Assembly (NCBI GenBank): GCA_033239005.1
Contig: BSQZ01000078.1
Span: 2,594,542 to 2,658,541, forward strand
Source: Lamellibrachia satsuma
Lineage: Eukaryota > Annelida > Polychaeta > Sabellida > Siboglinidae
Direction: 5' to 3'
DNA: 64,000 nt
The notes below the pieces were generated by a model. The model made no database searches. It was not told the origin of the DNA and was given only the letters and a program-made list of their open reading frames with translations. The position numbers and the translations under genes are program-made. Below, piece after piece: positions 34,501 to 45,479 of this stretch; positions within the stretch are counted from its first letter, which is position 1; each line of letters opens with the position of its first letter.

Positions 34501-35501
34501 AAAATGTCTGGTTAGCAAAAATCTAGGAGAGGTTTCGCAGCAGAAAGTACATAACAAATGACTGTATGCCCTTCTTAAAGTTTTTTTATAGCAAACACAC
34601 ACAGATCATCTGAATATTCAAAATCTATCACAAGCAGGTTGTCACATATCAATGGTCTAGTCTACTGTGTACAATTGCTAAAAGAGGCACAGAAGTTACG
34701 AGCATGACACAGTGAGAAAGAAGTGACACCATCAAGCTTAGTAGCCTGGCACAACCAGACAGTGGCGTATCTAGGATTTCACAAAGGGGAAGGCCAAATC
34801 GAGGAGGGCCAAGTTTAGTCACCCATTAGTTTAACATGCTGTCATGTAACTGCACAATAGGTTACACATGAAAAAAAATCAAACATATAAGCCAAAGGGG
34901 GCCCTGGCACAATGCCCCCCCCAACTATTCCACTAGTATAATCAGAGTAATTAACATACTGGATAATTAGTCTCTGTGAACTGTAAATATATAGAATACA
35001 GGTTTTCGCATCAGTTTATCCTGACCCTATCTTTAGTCAGTATATTAATTATCCTGACTGTACTGGGTGACCGTGGTCTTACTAACTTAGTGTGCCAGTG
35101 CCTCACTCAGGCTCAGCAACTGCCAACGGCAACGGGCAGATGAAGATCAAAGTGACAAAGACAAGTCACAAAGAGTTACCAACCATCTCTTGGTGTAGGT
35201 GCGATATCGCAGCCTCGATCCCTCGTGATGTAGCAGGGTAGTACGTAGGAGAGACGGTCGGTCGAGTCGGGATCTCTGCTGCCGACATATCAACAGAACC
35301 TTGCGTTTGCTCGCCGTTCGACCGTCCGACGCTGACGCCGTTCGAACCGTTCTCTGCCGCCAACTGTTGTTGAATAAGCGTTCGCAGCTGGTGTGTTTTC
35401 TCCATCTCTTTCCACTGTTCGACGCTGGCGCACAGTAGAGCCTGTAGGCTCTTTGGCAAAGGGGGTAGCCCCTGTAATGTAGTCATCGTCCGTCCGTCCA
35501 C
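31097..35501 (-). CDS. FAM89: FAM89 family protein, two exons
   Basis: FAM89A/B are small cytoplasmic proteins. FAM89B (LRAP25) is reported as an adaptor in actin/kinase signalling, so that role is family knowledge. Exon 1 (35501-35184) and exon 2 (31507-31097) join in phase 0 to give 242 residues. GLPPLPKSL (11-19) and the junction [29 protein letters not shown] (about 102-129) are the two family signatures. The C-terminus is long, Ser/Pro/Thr-rich and not conserved. The donor read is ATG|gttggt, needed to keep frame; a better-looking gtaact four bases downstream would break it. Met at 35501 is chosen because it is 10 residues before the first conserved block. The 3.7 kb intron is largely repeat. 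Confidence 0.92.
31541..31613. repeat. 20-bp tandem repeat beside the FAM89 acceptor
   Basis: TAATTATGTAACAAATTAAC is repeated nearly four times. On the gene strand it lies 34-106 bases upstream of the exon 2 acceptor and repeats a TTAGTTAAT motif, in the interval where a branch point could fall. Confidence 0.9.
31931..32172. repeat. Direct repeat flanking the 47-bp minisatellite, left copy
   Basis: It shares ACACAAGCAGTTTACCTTAG, CAATTCC/GGAATTG-rich sequence, TAATCTTTACCCCTTAAATT and AACAGCCAGGAAGCTGT with 33949-34178. The order is the same, with small indels. Confidence 0.85.
32321..33765. repeat. 47-bp minisatellite, about 31 copies, in the FAM89 intron
   Basis: The unit includes TGTTACTGTTACCAGTCTGT followed by GTGGACCACTCAGGG. 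Most copies are 47 bp, with a few shorter by 1-3 bases. Because 47 is not a multiple of 3 and no unit has a stop in any plus-strand frame, all three forward frames are open for over 1 kb. They lie antisense within the FAM89 intron and I do not regard them as genes. Confidence 0.97.
33949..34178. repeat. Direct repeat flanking the 47-bp minisatellite, right copy
   Basis: Counterpart of 31931-32172. The pair brackets the minisatellite, which suggests a duplicated or composite repeat unit in this intron. Confidence 0.85.
34757..34922 (-). mobile_element. Short interspersed element, inverted copy
   Basis: It begins CAGTGGCGTATCTAGGATTT and ends AATGCCCCCCCC. It is the reverse complement of the landmarks in 9480-9781 and 20833-20927, and includes TTAGTCACCCATTAGTTTAA, the segment that was amplified in the 9.5 kb copy. 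Confidence 0.65.
35184..35501 (-). CDS. FAM89: FAM89 exon 1
   Basis: 106 codons start MDGRTMTTLQGLPPLPKSLQ and end HLHQEM. The exon and the DNA just upstream (35.2-35.8 kb) are richer in CpG than the surroundings, which fits a promoter-proximal position. The donor is the unusual gttggt form. Confidence 0.9.
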
Positions 35502-36500
35502 CAGTCTCTAGCAACGCCAAAGCGCGTAAGTTCAACCAAGCGCGTTTGATGAGATTCAAGAGAATACGAACCGGTTGGATGTCGCCAATAAACGTTCAAA
35601 AGCAGACTATCAGGACTGAGTTACATTTATCATCGGCAGCACAATATTCACAGTAATGCCCACCGCATTTTAGCTAACACGCTGCGTGTGTTTAATCCAT
35701 GCCCGGCGCTAGACCGGCGTACTTCCACACACGACAAACGTCAAAGCGTTAACAAACTACTCACTTCCGTCACAGGCCATTTACTGCGTCGTGCTGGGGT
35801 CATGACCTCATGACTGTGATCATACAGTGTCGCCTTCTACCGAATACATCGATAACCATGCCAAGGCGGCAATTCTTAGCGTGACCTTATATAGATCTAT
35901 GGAAATCCCGCATGCCTTTCTCGCTCACAACAACATCCGGTTATAAACAAACCTTGACAAGCACATGCGTTCTGACAAAAAGGTAATAATTTCACACTTT
36001 TACATGGTTATTGTCAGGTAACTTTAGTGATATACATATAAGAATGCATACAGACACGAAAGACGTGTTTATTGCTCTGTTTATGGCGTTTTTGTAAGGT
36101 TTCACGTTTCATGAAAATACTTACGTTTCGGCCGAGCGAGCTCTTCGCCCTATAGTAGCAAAAGCCAGATAGAAAAACATTGTAGGGCGATTGACTTTGC
36201 CTACATAATATCATGACTACTACAACTTTATTATAAATTCAAAATGGACAGTTGCGGGGCTGTATTAAAAGATTGGTTGGCAGGTCAATGTAATTGTTGT
36301 TTGCGACTTGTTACGTCATGGCATTTGCGCACTTGAGACAACAAAACGGACGTTATCGTGTTTCTAGTTAAATTTTCAATAAATAATTCTGTTTAGCATT
36401 TTAGGCCTACAATTGTTTGAAATTGGGAGATTTTGGATAAACACTAGGGGTTTACCAAATAAAATAAAGATGTGCAGGAACTGCACATCAAATGTAAGTT
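35502..36500. promoter_or_regulatory. FAM89 upstream region, partly CpG-rich
   Basis: The first 300-400 bases upstream of FAM89 have a raised CpG content (for example CCCGGCGCTAGACCGGCG near 35702) and could hold its promoter and 5' untranslated region. No TATA box or initiator can be singled out. Beyond about 36000 the sequence returns to AT-rich. Confidence 0.35.
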
Positions 36501-36953
36501 TTGGCAGTGCCAATGGTGAGTGGCGCCACTTGTGGGGAGTTTGTCCACAGCAGTGGCGCCACCTCATCAATTTTATATCACCACTGCCACAACTTGATAA
36601 TACATTCAATGGACAGTTGCGGTGTCGTATAAACGATTTGTAGGCAGGGCAACGCATTTGCTGTTCATGATTTAATTGTTACTACACAGCATTGGCACAC
36701 TTGAGAGACGTAAGATGAATAACATGGCATAGTTAGCCATGACTTCATGGTAAACTGTGGTAGACTGTCTTTTCATATATCGCATATAGTAATTGTATGG
36801 TATACCATGGTCTACCTGTTTCAAAACACCATGGTATTTTACGGCTTACCGTATTAAGCGCGCTGGCGAGTGGCGCGTTGGTGCGCTGAATACAGTAGGT
36901 GCATTGGCAGTTCGGGCAAGCAAGTGTCAAGTGATCGATTAGTTTGGAAAATG

Positions 36954-37025
<72 letters not shown>

Positions 37026-37078
37026 TATACATACATACATATATACATACATACATACATATACATACACATACACAT

Positions 37079-37150
<72 letters not shown>
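36954..37150. repeat. TA microsatellite with TACA core
   Basis: About 60 bp of (TA)n, a central stretch of TACA and CA repeats, then a second (TA)n of about 60 bp. It yields spurious Tyr-Ile frames on both strands. Confidence 0.98.
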
Positions 37151-37154
<4 letters not shown>

Positions 37155-37321
37155 TAGATAAATAATTAAACTGCCCTTGTAATACAGTTTGAAGCACATC
37201 AGTGACTGTAAACATCAACACATTTTAACTTTTAACTTAATCGGATGAAAATGGACGCAACTATTCCTATAATGATCACCACAGGAAGCAATTGTATGGC
37301 TCTGTGATGTCTATACATTTA

Positions 37322-37355
37322 ATATATATATATATATTATGTATATGTAATATTT

Positions 37356-37419
<64 letters not shown>

Positions 37420-37420
37420 T
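37322..37420. repeat. TA microsatellite
   Basis: A short AT run, then a longer (TA)n ending in TTGTTTAGAT. The same TGTTTAGAT follows the TA tract at 37150, so the two tracts may be a local duplication. Confidence 0.95.
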
Positions 37421-37433
37421 GTTTAGATCAGGG

Positions 37434-37530
37434 TCGGCAACCTTTTTGAATGGAGGGCTAAATAAGTGACTTTGAATAGGTTAGCGGGCCACTCGCGCAC
37501 GCACGCACACACGTGGTAATTGGCACAATG
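37434..37530 (+). mobile_element. hAT-like left terminus
   Basis: CAGGGTCGGCAACCTTTTTG followed by a 'GGAGGGC' / 'GCGGGCC' pattern is the characteristic left end of many hAT transposons. GC-rich sequence near 39724-39780 (GCGGACCGC, GCGGGCCGC) may be the other side, but a clean right terminus is not present. Confidence 0.5.
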
Positions 37531-38550
37531 CAATTATATGCCTTGTGTCTAGCAGTTGTATTGACCATTGTTGTAAATAGCACGTCCACGAATATGAGTT
37601 ATTATTATCGTCAAACATCAACGTCTGATTTTGAACAACAGTTGGATTATTCAAAAACACATTATTCAGGTTACGTGTTCTTGGCTAGCCGCTGAAGCCA
37701 TATTGACCCGTGTGACACTGAGGCGTGTTGCTGGTGATGTTGCTGCGCCACCAAGTGGCCCACACCTGGCTGCAGACTTGTTCCTGCGCGCCTTTTCCAT
37801 CAGCGTACAACTCCGTTCGCCATTTCGCTGGCAGGCGACGAACGTTAGTCAAAACAACACATTATCACTCAATCACAAATAAGGTAGTAGGGTAACCTGG
37901 GGCAACACGGTCCCTGGGGGTAAAACGGCCCCCACCACGTACTCAAAATATATAACTCTGCACGTTCCAAATCTGGTGCAAAATTAAGCTAATTCTATCT
38001 GATACCCGCCCGAAAGTTCACCAACACGAGACAGACGTAATTAAATCAGTGTGTTTTTAATTTTTTATATGCATTGATCTAATATTTTGCCAGTAGTAAA
38101 ACGGTGAATCTCACCATACAACGGTGTGAATCATGAATCATGGACTTAATTGGTGACATGATAATTTATTAATCAGTTGACAGATCAAACAATACAAAAT
38201 GTGGAATAGTATGTTGTGCTTTGTATACATCTTATCAAGACACACGTCTGTGGGGCAAGACAGTCCCCATGCATATGGGGCAAGACGGTCCCTATGTCTT
38301 TTCACACACGCACATGGTCACACTTTGTCAAATGTATTACACATGACCAATTATGTTTAATACATTGAATATAATACGAACATTGTATAATTTACGTTCT
38401 GATTATGATGGAATGTCACTAATTATGATGGAATGTCACTAAACCAATATTAGATTATGTATGGATTGCAAGGTATGTATTATATGTTAACTCCCATTTA
38501 AATGTAACAACCATAATGGCCTGCTATATTACTATCATACCATTCATACA

Positions 38551-39505
38551 GTCGAGCCTCGTTATAAAGCGGTAGTCGGGGTCCACGACTTCGGACCGCG
38601 CTGTACGCGAGGCGCGTTAGGTGTTCTCATATCTGCCACCAGGGAGCTACTAAACAACAGCGATCGCCGCCCGCTGCACCAAGCCCAAGAACGCTGTTGA
38701 AGCCCCGTGTGCTTGCAGCACTGTCTTATACGGCAATATGCAGTTTATGGAACTTATTAAACGAGTATACTAGGATCAATGAGTATTATTTTTAAATGTC
38801 ACACCCTCTTGACTCTTGAACTGAATAAAACACATGTACGTATACCGTTATGGAATAGATCTACTACGATGTCGATGATGATGTACTGGACCAATAGGCC
38901 TACGAATCGAAAGTAATAACCTGGACCTGAGCAGCCGAAAACGTATAAATTATTTTTTGACAAACGTAGTATATAAGCTGATAAAAAACAGAAAACGACA
39001 ATAGGTAGAATTAATAATTGTTTCACTTCGTCTTCCAACTTATCTCAGCCGAAGCATAAATTTATTACGCACCACTTAACATCGATTCATCACTTCATGT
39101 GCGGAAGACGAATTCGTATTTTCGCCACCGGTAGCGCCTTGGTTTAGGAATTTGACATGTTGGTTTCGCGTCGCGAAAACGATTAAATTTACGATGTAAT
39201 GGAAGCATGTCATTTCACCCAAGTGTTATGTTGGCATTGCATACTAAATGCATTTAAAACTGTTTATCTGATTGTTACGCGAGGCGTATTTGTGAATCTC
39301 GATTGTAATTTACAAACCATCGAAGCGAAGCGAGCGACAGCGATTGATGTCGGCGGTAACGCAAAACAAACAACACGTTGATACTCATTCACTGACATTG
39401 TTCGCCTAATGTTTCTTGAGATTTTTCGAAGTAATTCTAAGTAGGTTTAAGCAGGCCCAAATTCGGGGTCCACGACCGACCGCGTTATATCCGAATCCGC
39501 GGTTG
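38551..39505. mobile_element. pogo/Tigger-like element remnant
   Basis: CAGTCGAGCCTCGTTATAAAG after TA at 38549-38550 resembles the termini of Tigger/pogo elements. GGGGTCCACGAC occurs at 38579 and again at 39466, followed by GACCGCGTTATATCCG, as a partial second end. No DDE transposase frame is intact. Confidence 0.5.
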
Positions 39506-40169
39506 TTTATTTACTGAAAATAGTTTTCCAATGCCATGGGTAACGCACAGATCTGTCCACAATGTGAAGTTGTTTAATGGTGTGTTCCTTAGGAGGGCCG
39601 CGCTGCATACTTTCTTGTCTGCATACGCAAACGTGAATTCATTAAATATTAAAGGAAGTAAAAATACATATTTGGTATATTATTATGTTCATCACGTGGA
39701 CATGTTATTTTGTTTACAAATGTGGCAGGGGCGGACCGCATTTTGCACAATATCGTTGTCAGTCCGCGGGCCGCATGAAATAGCTATCTATTACAAAGTT
39801 CTTAGACGAGTATATCTATTTTCCATACTAATCGATCACTTCACACTTGCTTGCACAAACTGCCAGCACACTCACTGTATTCAGTGCGCCAACGTGCCAC
39901 ACGCCAACTCGCTGCACGCCAGCACTCTAAATGCAGTAAGCCATATTTTACCATGATTTACGTGTTTCAAAACACCATGGTATATCATGGCATTTCACCA
40001 TAGTTTACTTGTTTCAAAACACCATTGCATTTTACAATAGAATATGCTGATATATTTTCGTAAGGGTTCTGGTAGGTAGGGGTGATATGGTAACTGTCGT
40101 GCATGTGTGGAGGTTGGCCAAGGTGGTTTGGTATTTTACCAAACTCCCCACCAGTGGCACCACTCACCA

Positions 40170-41833
40170 ATAAAAAAGCATGGGAGTGCAGACTTCCATA
40201 TATTGTTGAGTTGCCACTGCCTTCCTGGTCTTGATGTAGGTGTGAATGTCCTCTAGACCCAGGAGCAAGTTATTAGAATCAGGAATTGTTGACAAGACAT
40301 GTAACATAAATTAAGAAATACAAAAACATACTATGAATTTCTACAAAATACATAAATTCACAATTATGAATGTTAATTGTTTAGGTATGAAACCATGTCG
40401 GTCTGGGAGACTGCCACTAAGACCATAATTTGGTCACTAACATGACAGCCACCCAATAAAATTATAAATTAAAAGAATTGAGTGAGGGATTAAAGACAAA
40501 TAACTTAAACGTATTGCATGAGTATATGCTTAAATAAAGTGTAAGAATAAGACAGTCAATACATAATATATTATTATAATATGTGAGATGGTATGAAGAG
40601 GAAATCAGTTAGCAAACATTTAACAGCAATTAATTATCATATAAGTGGCAGATATAACAATTCCGGATATTACAACTTGAGCTATACTGTGACAGAAAGA
40701 AACTCTTCGCATAGGAGCTGAAAGCTTGCAATGAGTGAGACTGAATTTTATCTATGATCAAGGCGGGAGTGTTATTAATTACATGGACAATACTTAGAAG
40801 TCTACTGTCTCCACAATATTTCCTTCTCTGGTAATGACGATAATTTTCAGGAATTGACATGTCTCCAGGATAAATGTAACCATTGGAAAACAATAAAACT
40901 CTGCCAATCATCACAATATAGCAATCGCAAAAGAAGCACAAACTCATAAAATAAAGACACAGAACCTACAGAGAATAGCTGCAGATGTAAATGGATGACA
41001 TTGATTGTACTTGGCCTTGTGATTGAGTAAGTAATCGTCACAATATAGTTGAAGCAGGTGCTGTAGGTGGATCCCAGCTTCATCTCACCCAGTTGACCGT
41101 GCGCCACAGATTCCATCCACTGGCCATGGAAGTGAACTCATATGGCTACGGGTCCACTTTGAATATGCTGTAATATCCGACATCCAGTCTCTGGAAGCAT
41201 GTCGTTGCAGTTCAGAAAATGTTTGTAGTAGCTAACTGTGACTGCTGCACGGTTGCTGTTTTTAAAAGAGTTCTCCGTGTGACATAAAATAGAGAGTATA
41301 GTCGCTGGGCAGCACTTGGCCATACAAATAGCAATGCATTTCAAGTTTTTGTAATTTAGGTGAACCTGCCTAAATTTCCCACTAAAAAGTATTGCAAACA
41401 AACCCCAACAACCTTGGCAAACTTTGGTGACTTGACATGGAATTCAGAGAGATGACTTGTGACTCGACTTGGAGGTTACTGACTGGAGACTTAACTATCA
41501 AATAAATGACTTGAGACTTGACAAGTCTGCTAACAGCTGACATGGCAATCATAATGTGATAAATTAAACAATTGTGTTTTTCACAAGCGGCTTCGAAAAA
41601 AAAACACCAAAGAATTCACATTTAAATGTTTAATATAATATCACATATTTGTACATGAAACACTCACTGTGATAACTTGATGCAAATGTTTGCTGACATG
41701 ACCTGACTGCAAGTCAGAAAATAAATTGATTATATTTCCCAGCAATAAAATAATATAGGTAGTCGAAAAAATGCAATTTTAAGCGCTGTATTATATTATG
41801 TACTTCACTTTTCAAAGAAGCAATAATTGTGGT
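40170..41833. other. Intergenic, 3' of ZNRD2, no gene seen
   Basis: AT-rich sequence without a conserved frame. The end nearest 41833 may be ZNRD2 3' untranslated region. A short TA-rich stretch near 40560-40580 is the only simple repeat noted. Confidence 0.5.
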
Positions 41834-42435
41834 CTACATTTGAGTTGAATCAGTAATTTTGATACACCTCTCTTGCATGTTTTTCAGCGCGACCGTTGTC
41901 TCAGCACATGACTTGATCAGCTGACACAACTGGATGCTGTATTCAATGCTCGGTGTTCTCCGTAGCTGCTCGGCTGCCCATGTCAACTTGCTCTGTACAA
42001 TCTCTCCTGCGTCGCTGGTGTCTGCTGTCTGCTGCTGCTGTTTCCAGCCAGTGAATGCAGACGCAACTTCTGGAAACACTGAACCAACATTCAACCTGTT
42101 TGTGGGCTCAGGTTTCACTGGCCGCCGATGACCGATGTGGTCAGTGTTCGACCAGATGGATGATGGAAGACCGCCATAGCTTCTCAGCAGTGGCATTGCA
42201 GTTAACCCTGATTCTGCCCGGTCTCCGCCATCCAGTGGCATACCTAGAGCACCAACGCAGGAAGAGGTGACTTCTGGCTGGGCAGCCCCACTGTCTCCCT
42301 CCACCATTGCACAGCAGGCGTTTGGGAGCTGCTCTGAGATCTGGGCTGAGTCCGCGGGATGACTGGTGTCTTCCCCCATGAGACCTCTCCTTTGTTGTTC
42401 AGCTGCCATCTGTCTCATAGCTCTTGTGTCCAGCG
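41834..42435 (-). CDS. ZNRD2: ZNRD2 last exon
   Basis: The acceptor is gttgctgtag|CGCTGG. 199 codons run from ALDTRAMRQMAAEQQRRG to DSTQM and a stop. The first 130 residues are polar and Pro/Gly-rich without a domain. The last 60 hold the conserved helical block including LIKSCAETTVALKNMQ. Confidence 0.92.
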
Positions 42436-44239
42436 CTACAGCAACAATGACACAAATACACTGACTTACTGTGGAAACGAAATATTACCAAAGTTTTCAA
42501 ATGCATGAGGTATCATTATGTTTTCTATCACATAAAGATAAGTTGTTTTGTGATTAGCTAGAACTAACAAATTATAGTTGTTGTATATTACTGGCTAACA
42601 GGAATACGAAGATCAATTTACATATTAATGCATGCACCCTTCTACGCTACGCCATAAAGATGATCTTTAAACCAAAATTCGCTCTTTATTCCATTTGCTA
42701 TATGAACATATGCACCAATCTTATCAACAAATCCAGCACTCAGGTTATATTATAACAGGATAAACTTCTATCTTAATTGTAGTTGCTATGAAATGGGTTT
42801 ACCACTGATTCAATTAGTGTGTTCAGACAGTAAGAATACTGCAACTTTGTAATATTAGTTTTATGCAACATTTATTACTGCATTGTTGAAACAGGACAAC
42901 CAACCTGGGTCATCCTTGCTGACGTCACAGGCGAGTTCTCTGCACGCCACACAGTAGTCAACCTGCTGACGGTCTCTCATGAGGATGTTCTGAAATACAC
43001 AACATAATACCGCATAAATTACAACTAAAACATTTAATCAATGTGGAATATTTTGTAGTACTGTATTGACGGAAAGGATTTTGATAATACAACATTACTA
43101 AATTGATATTTTGAAGTACTTATGTTGCATAACGTGGACAATAAAGTAGACTTTATTTTATCTTAAAGCAATGCAATTCAAAATAAAGTAAAAAAAATAA
43201 GAGACATCAACATATATAATTTATATAATTAATTCTGAACAAAATTGTTGACATAAAATCCTATACATTTTAACAATCATGTCAATTTCATAGTTATATG
43301 CAAGGTTCGAATTTAGTGGCGTTCAGTGGGTCTACAAGCCCCTATATTGACTGCTTGACCCCCTATGAGTACAAATCCAGTTAGCCAGATGTTGTAAGTG
43401 GGTTATTCGTCTGCACTTCCCATATATATAACGGCAACTTTCTGACAAACTCACTTGTACTAAATATAGAGTTTTTTCAATGTAATATATATTTAGCAGT
43501 GTGACATTAATATGACTGAAGGACGTTTTGGTATTTATGTTATGCACTTAGCATAATATAACACACTAATAATTATTTTTGGATTTAGCTTGTAATATAA
43601 ATACATACTCTAGGATTAACATCCAATTTTGAGACCTCAAATGTATGCTCAAAACAGAACCCACTTCATTCTCATCCAGGGGTTTTCATGTCCATGTGAT
43701 TGGTCACAAATAGCTTTTAAATGTATTAATTTTTCACTCAGTGGTATGCAATATCTAAAGTATATGACAGGTAGGGACAACAGTTTGAAACGGGAAGCAA
43801 CAGAACACAATTCAATAACTATTATGGATTTTTCATGCAACCTGTTTGGCCACCAGTTTTTGAGTTGGATTGCTAGATTTTTGTGGCTGGTATTTCTCTC
43901 TTAGCGTGTCAGTATGACACTGAAATTCTAACAAATACAGTAAGGATATGTACGATATGTACACCACAAATCTGATGCACACAAATTGTTAGTAAACAAA
44001 CCCAATACATACGATAAAAGGCTTCACCACAGCAAATTATGCACCTGAGGTAACGATGAGCATTATAATAAACAAATTTGTTCAGGTAATTACCCCACAT
44101 TCTGGGCAGGTCGTGCCTAGCATCTTGTACCCCTTGAGGAGATATTCCCCCATCAGTTTGCTGATGCGGTCAGAACGTTCCCGTCGAGCTTCCATGACCT
44201 TCATCTCACCTTCAGTCGGGGGTTTCCACTCAGTTTCCA
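41834..44239 (-). CDS. ZNRD2: ZNRD2 (SSSCA1/p27) zinc-ribbon protein, three exons seen
   Basis: ZNRD2 is a small autoantigen-type protein with one zinc ribbon; a link to mitosis and tankyrase has been reported for the human protein. Exons 44239-44094, 42989-42905 and 42435-41834 join in frame into about 276 residues. WKPPTEGEMKVMEARRERSD, LMGEYLLKGYKMLG and the CPEC...CVAC ribbon match the N-terminal half. SKDDPALD follows at the second junction. The C-terminal helix KLTWAAEQLRR...SIQLCQLIKSCAETTVALK is also conserved. A low-complexity middle makes it longer than the human protein of about 199 residues. The first exon here starts two bases into a codon behind a good acceptor (tatatttcag), so the initiator is probably in an upstream exon I could not place. 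Confidence 0.93.
42905..42989 (-). CDS. ZNRD2: ZNRD2 exon: second half of the zinc ribbon
   Basis: The acceptor is gtatttcag|AACATC and the donor CCAG|gttggt. It encodes NILMRDRQQVDYCVACRELA and CDVSKDDP, with the second Cys pair spaced as in the family. Confidence 0.93.
44094..44239 (-). CDS. ZNRD2: ZNRD2 exon: conserved N-terminal domain and first zinc cysteines
   Basis: The acceptor is ttcag|TGGAAAC and the donor GGG|gtaatt. It encodes 48 whole codons from ETEWKPPTEG to TTCPECG. An unspliced reading from Met at 44270 is open but begins in intron-like sequence (MSLKRYWYIS), so I do not favour it. If the upstream exon ended in A, the start codon would be split A|TG. Confidence 0.9.
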
Positions 44240-45470
44240 CTGAAATATACCAGTAACGTTTGAGCGACATGTAAATTCTAGACTCCCTCCCAAGATTTGT
44301 TTATACACTGTACATGTAATAGGAATATCTTGATTCCTTGAAGGACTTCACATATTGTTATTACCTCTATATTCGGACTCAAGATCCTCAAACATGTATT
44401 AAACAAATTATAAAGCTCCATATGAGAAACAGCAGTTAGAAAACTAATTATATTGTGCCTATACATGAAATCACAGCATTATATTCTTCCTTATTTAGGA
44501 CAGCGTCATTGTTACAATCTTTCATTTCCACCAATTCACAAATCATATTTGCATAGTCATAGTATGTAACATTTACATTGATAGTCCACATTTCTCTACA
44601 TGTACACCTAATAGCACTCACTCTGAACAAATACAATAGGTCATGGTGTGACACATTATATTTGGACATAATGTGTCTTACATTCTGACCTATAGTGGAC
44701 CTATAAAAAAATGTCATCGTATTTCCTATATAATTAACAACCATGTTCTATAGCGATGAGGATTAGTCATTTCAGCCCACAGAGCCTGCTGGCACCAGTT
44801 GCATACACAGTTGATTTGGCCCAACATTCACAGTTCATCAAATGCGAAAATGGTTGGTTCAGTACATGGTTGGTTCAGCACATGGGCCGAACCTGTCATG
44901 GGCTGAAACATCCGACCCCCGTCAGCAACACTGCCTGGTTTTGACTATGACCAAGTCTCAAGTAGTTTTACTCCAAACAGCCCAATCTTGGACTAATGCA
45001 GGAGTTTGTGGTGGTCAGTGTGCATGCGTTGTGGGTAGTACATACAACTAACTTCTAAGATCATAACTTTAATGTTAGTCAAAGTTTTTTTATTTTATTA
45101 CTTTTGGGTTTGTGCATGCTGTACTCCATCGACAGCTCTCACATGGTAGATTAGTTTAATGTTAGGTAAAGTTTTCGATAAGTAAATATCAGTTGAAAAT
45201 GTTGTTTTATTTTTTGTTTTGTTGGGTGTATGGGAACTGTCATGCCTTACACTCCATAGACAACTTCCACACATTAGTTTACTTAAGTAAATGTCAGTTG
45301 AAAATTTAGAATAGGTTTAGATGGGCGTATGTAGATGGGTGTGTGTAGATGGGTGTGTGTAGATGGGTGTATGTAGATGGGTGTATGGAAACGGTCCGTG
45401 TTACGCCTTACACTCCATAGACAGTTTCCACATACAATAGAATAAGTTCTTGTTGCTGTATGTGTTATAC
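44240..45470. other. ZNRD2 5' flank with degenerate repeats
   Basis: It should contain the missing first exon and promoter of ZNRD2, but I could not identify them. From 45100 to 45440 a roughly 130-bp block containing CTTACACTCCATAGACA recurs two to three times. A 16-bp array of TAGATGGGTGTGTG-type units lies at 45318-45388. Confidence 0.5.
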
Positions 45471-45479
45471 AGGCAGCTT

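Larger units (their letters stand above)
36512..40169. mobile_element. Nested DNA transposon with long inverted arms
   Basis: The arm at 36848-36955 (GCGCTGAATACAGTAGG, CAAGCAAGTGTCAAGTGATC, then GATTAGT) is inverted at 39815-39935. Outer parts also match: GGTGAGTGGCGCCACTTGTG at 36512 against its complement near 40150. The arms are interspersed with repeated TTTCAAAACACCATGG motifs. The 3.7 kb unit lies between the FAM89 promoter and the ZNRD2 stop. Its interior holds two TA microsatellites, an hAT-like left end at 37434 and a pogo/Tigger-like end at 38551, so it is a nested composite. No intact transposase is visible. Confidence 0.6.

Noticed and set aside
36745..37221. Tyr-Ile-rich proteins at the TA tracts (also 55944-56376)
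   Set aside because: They are simple translation of (TA)n on both strands.
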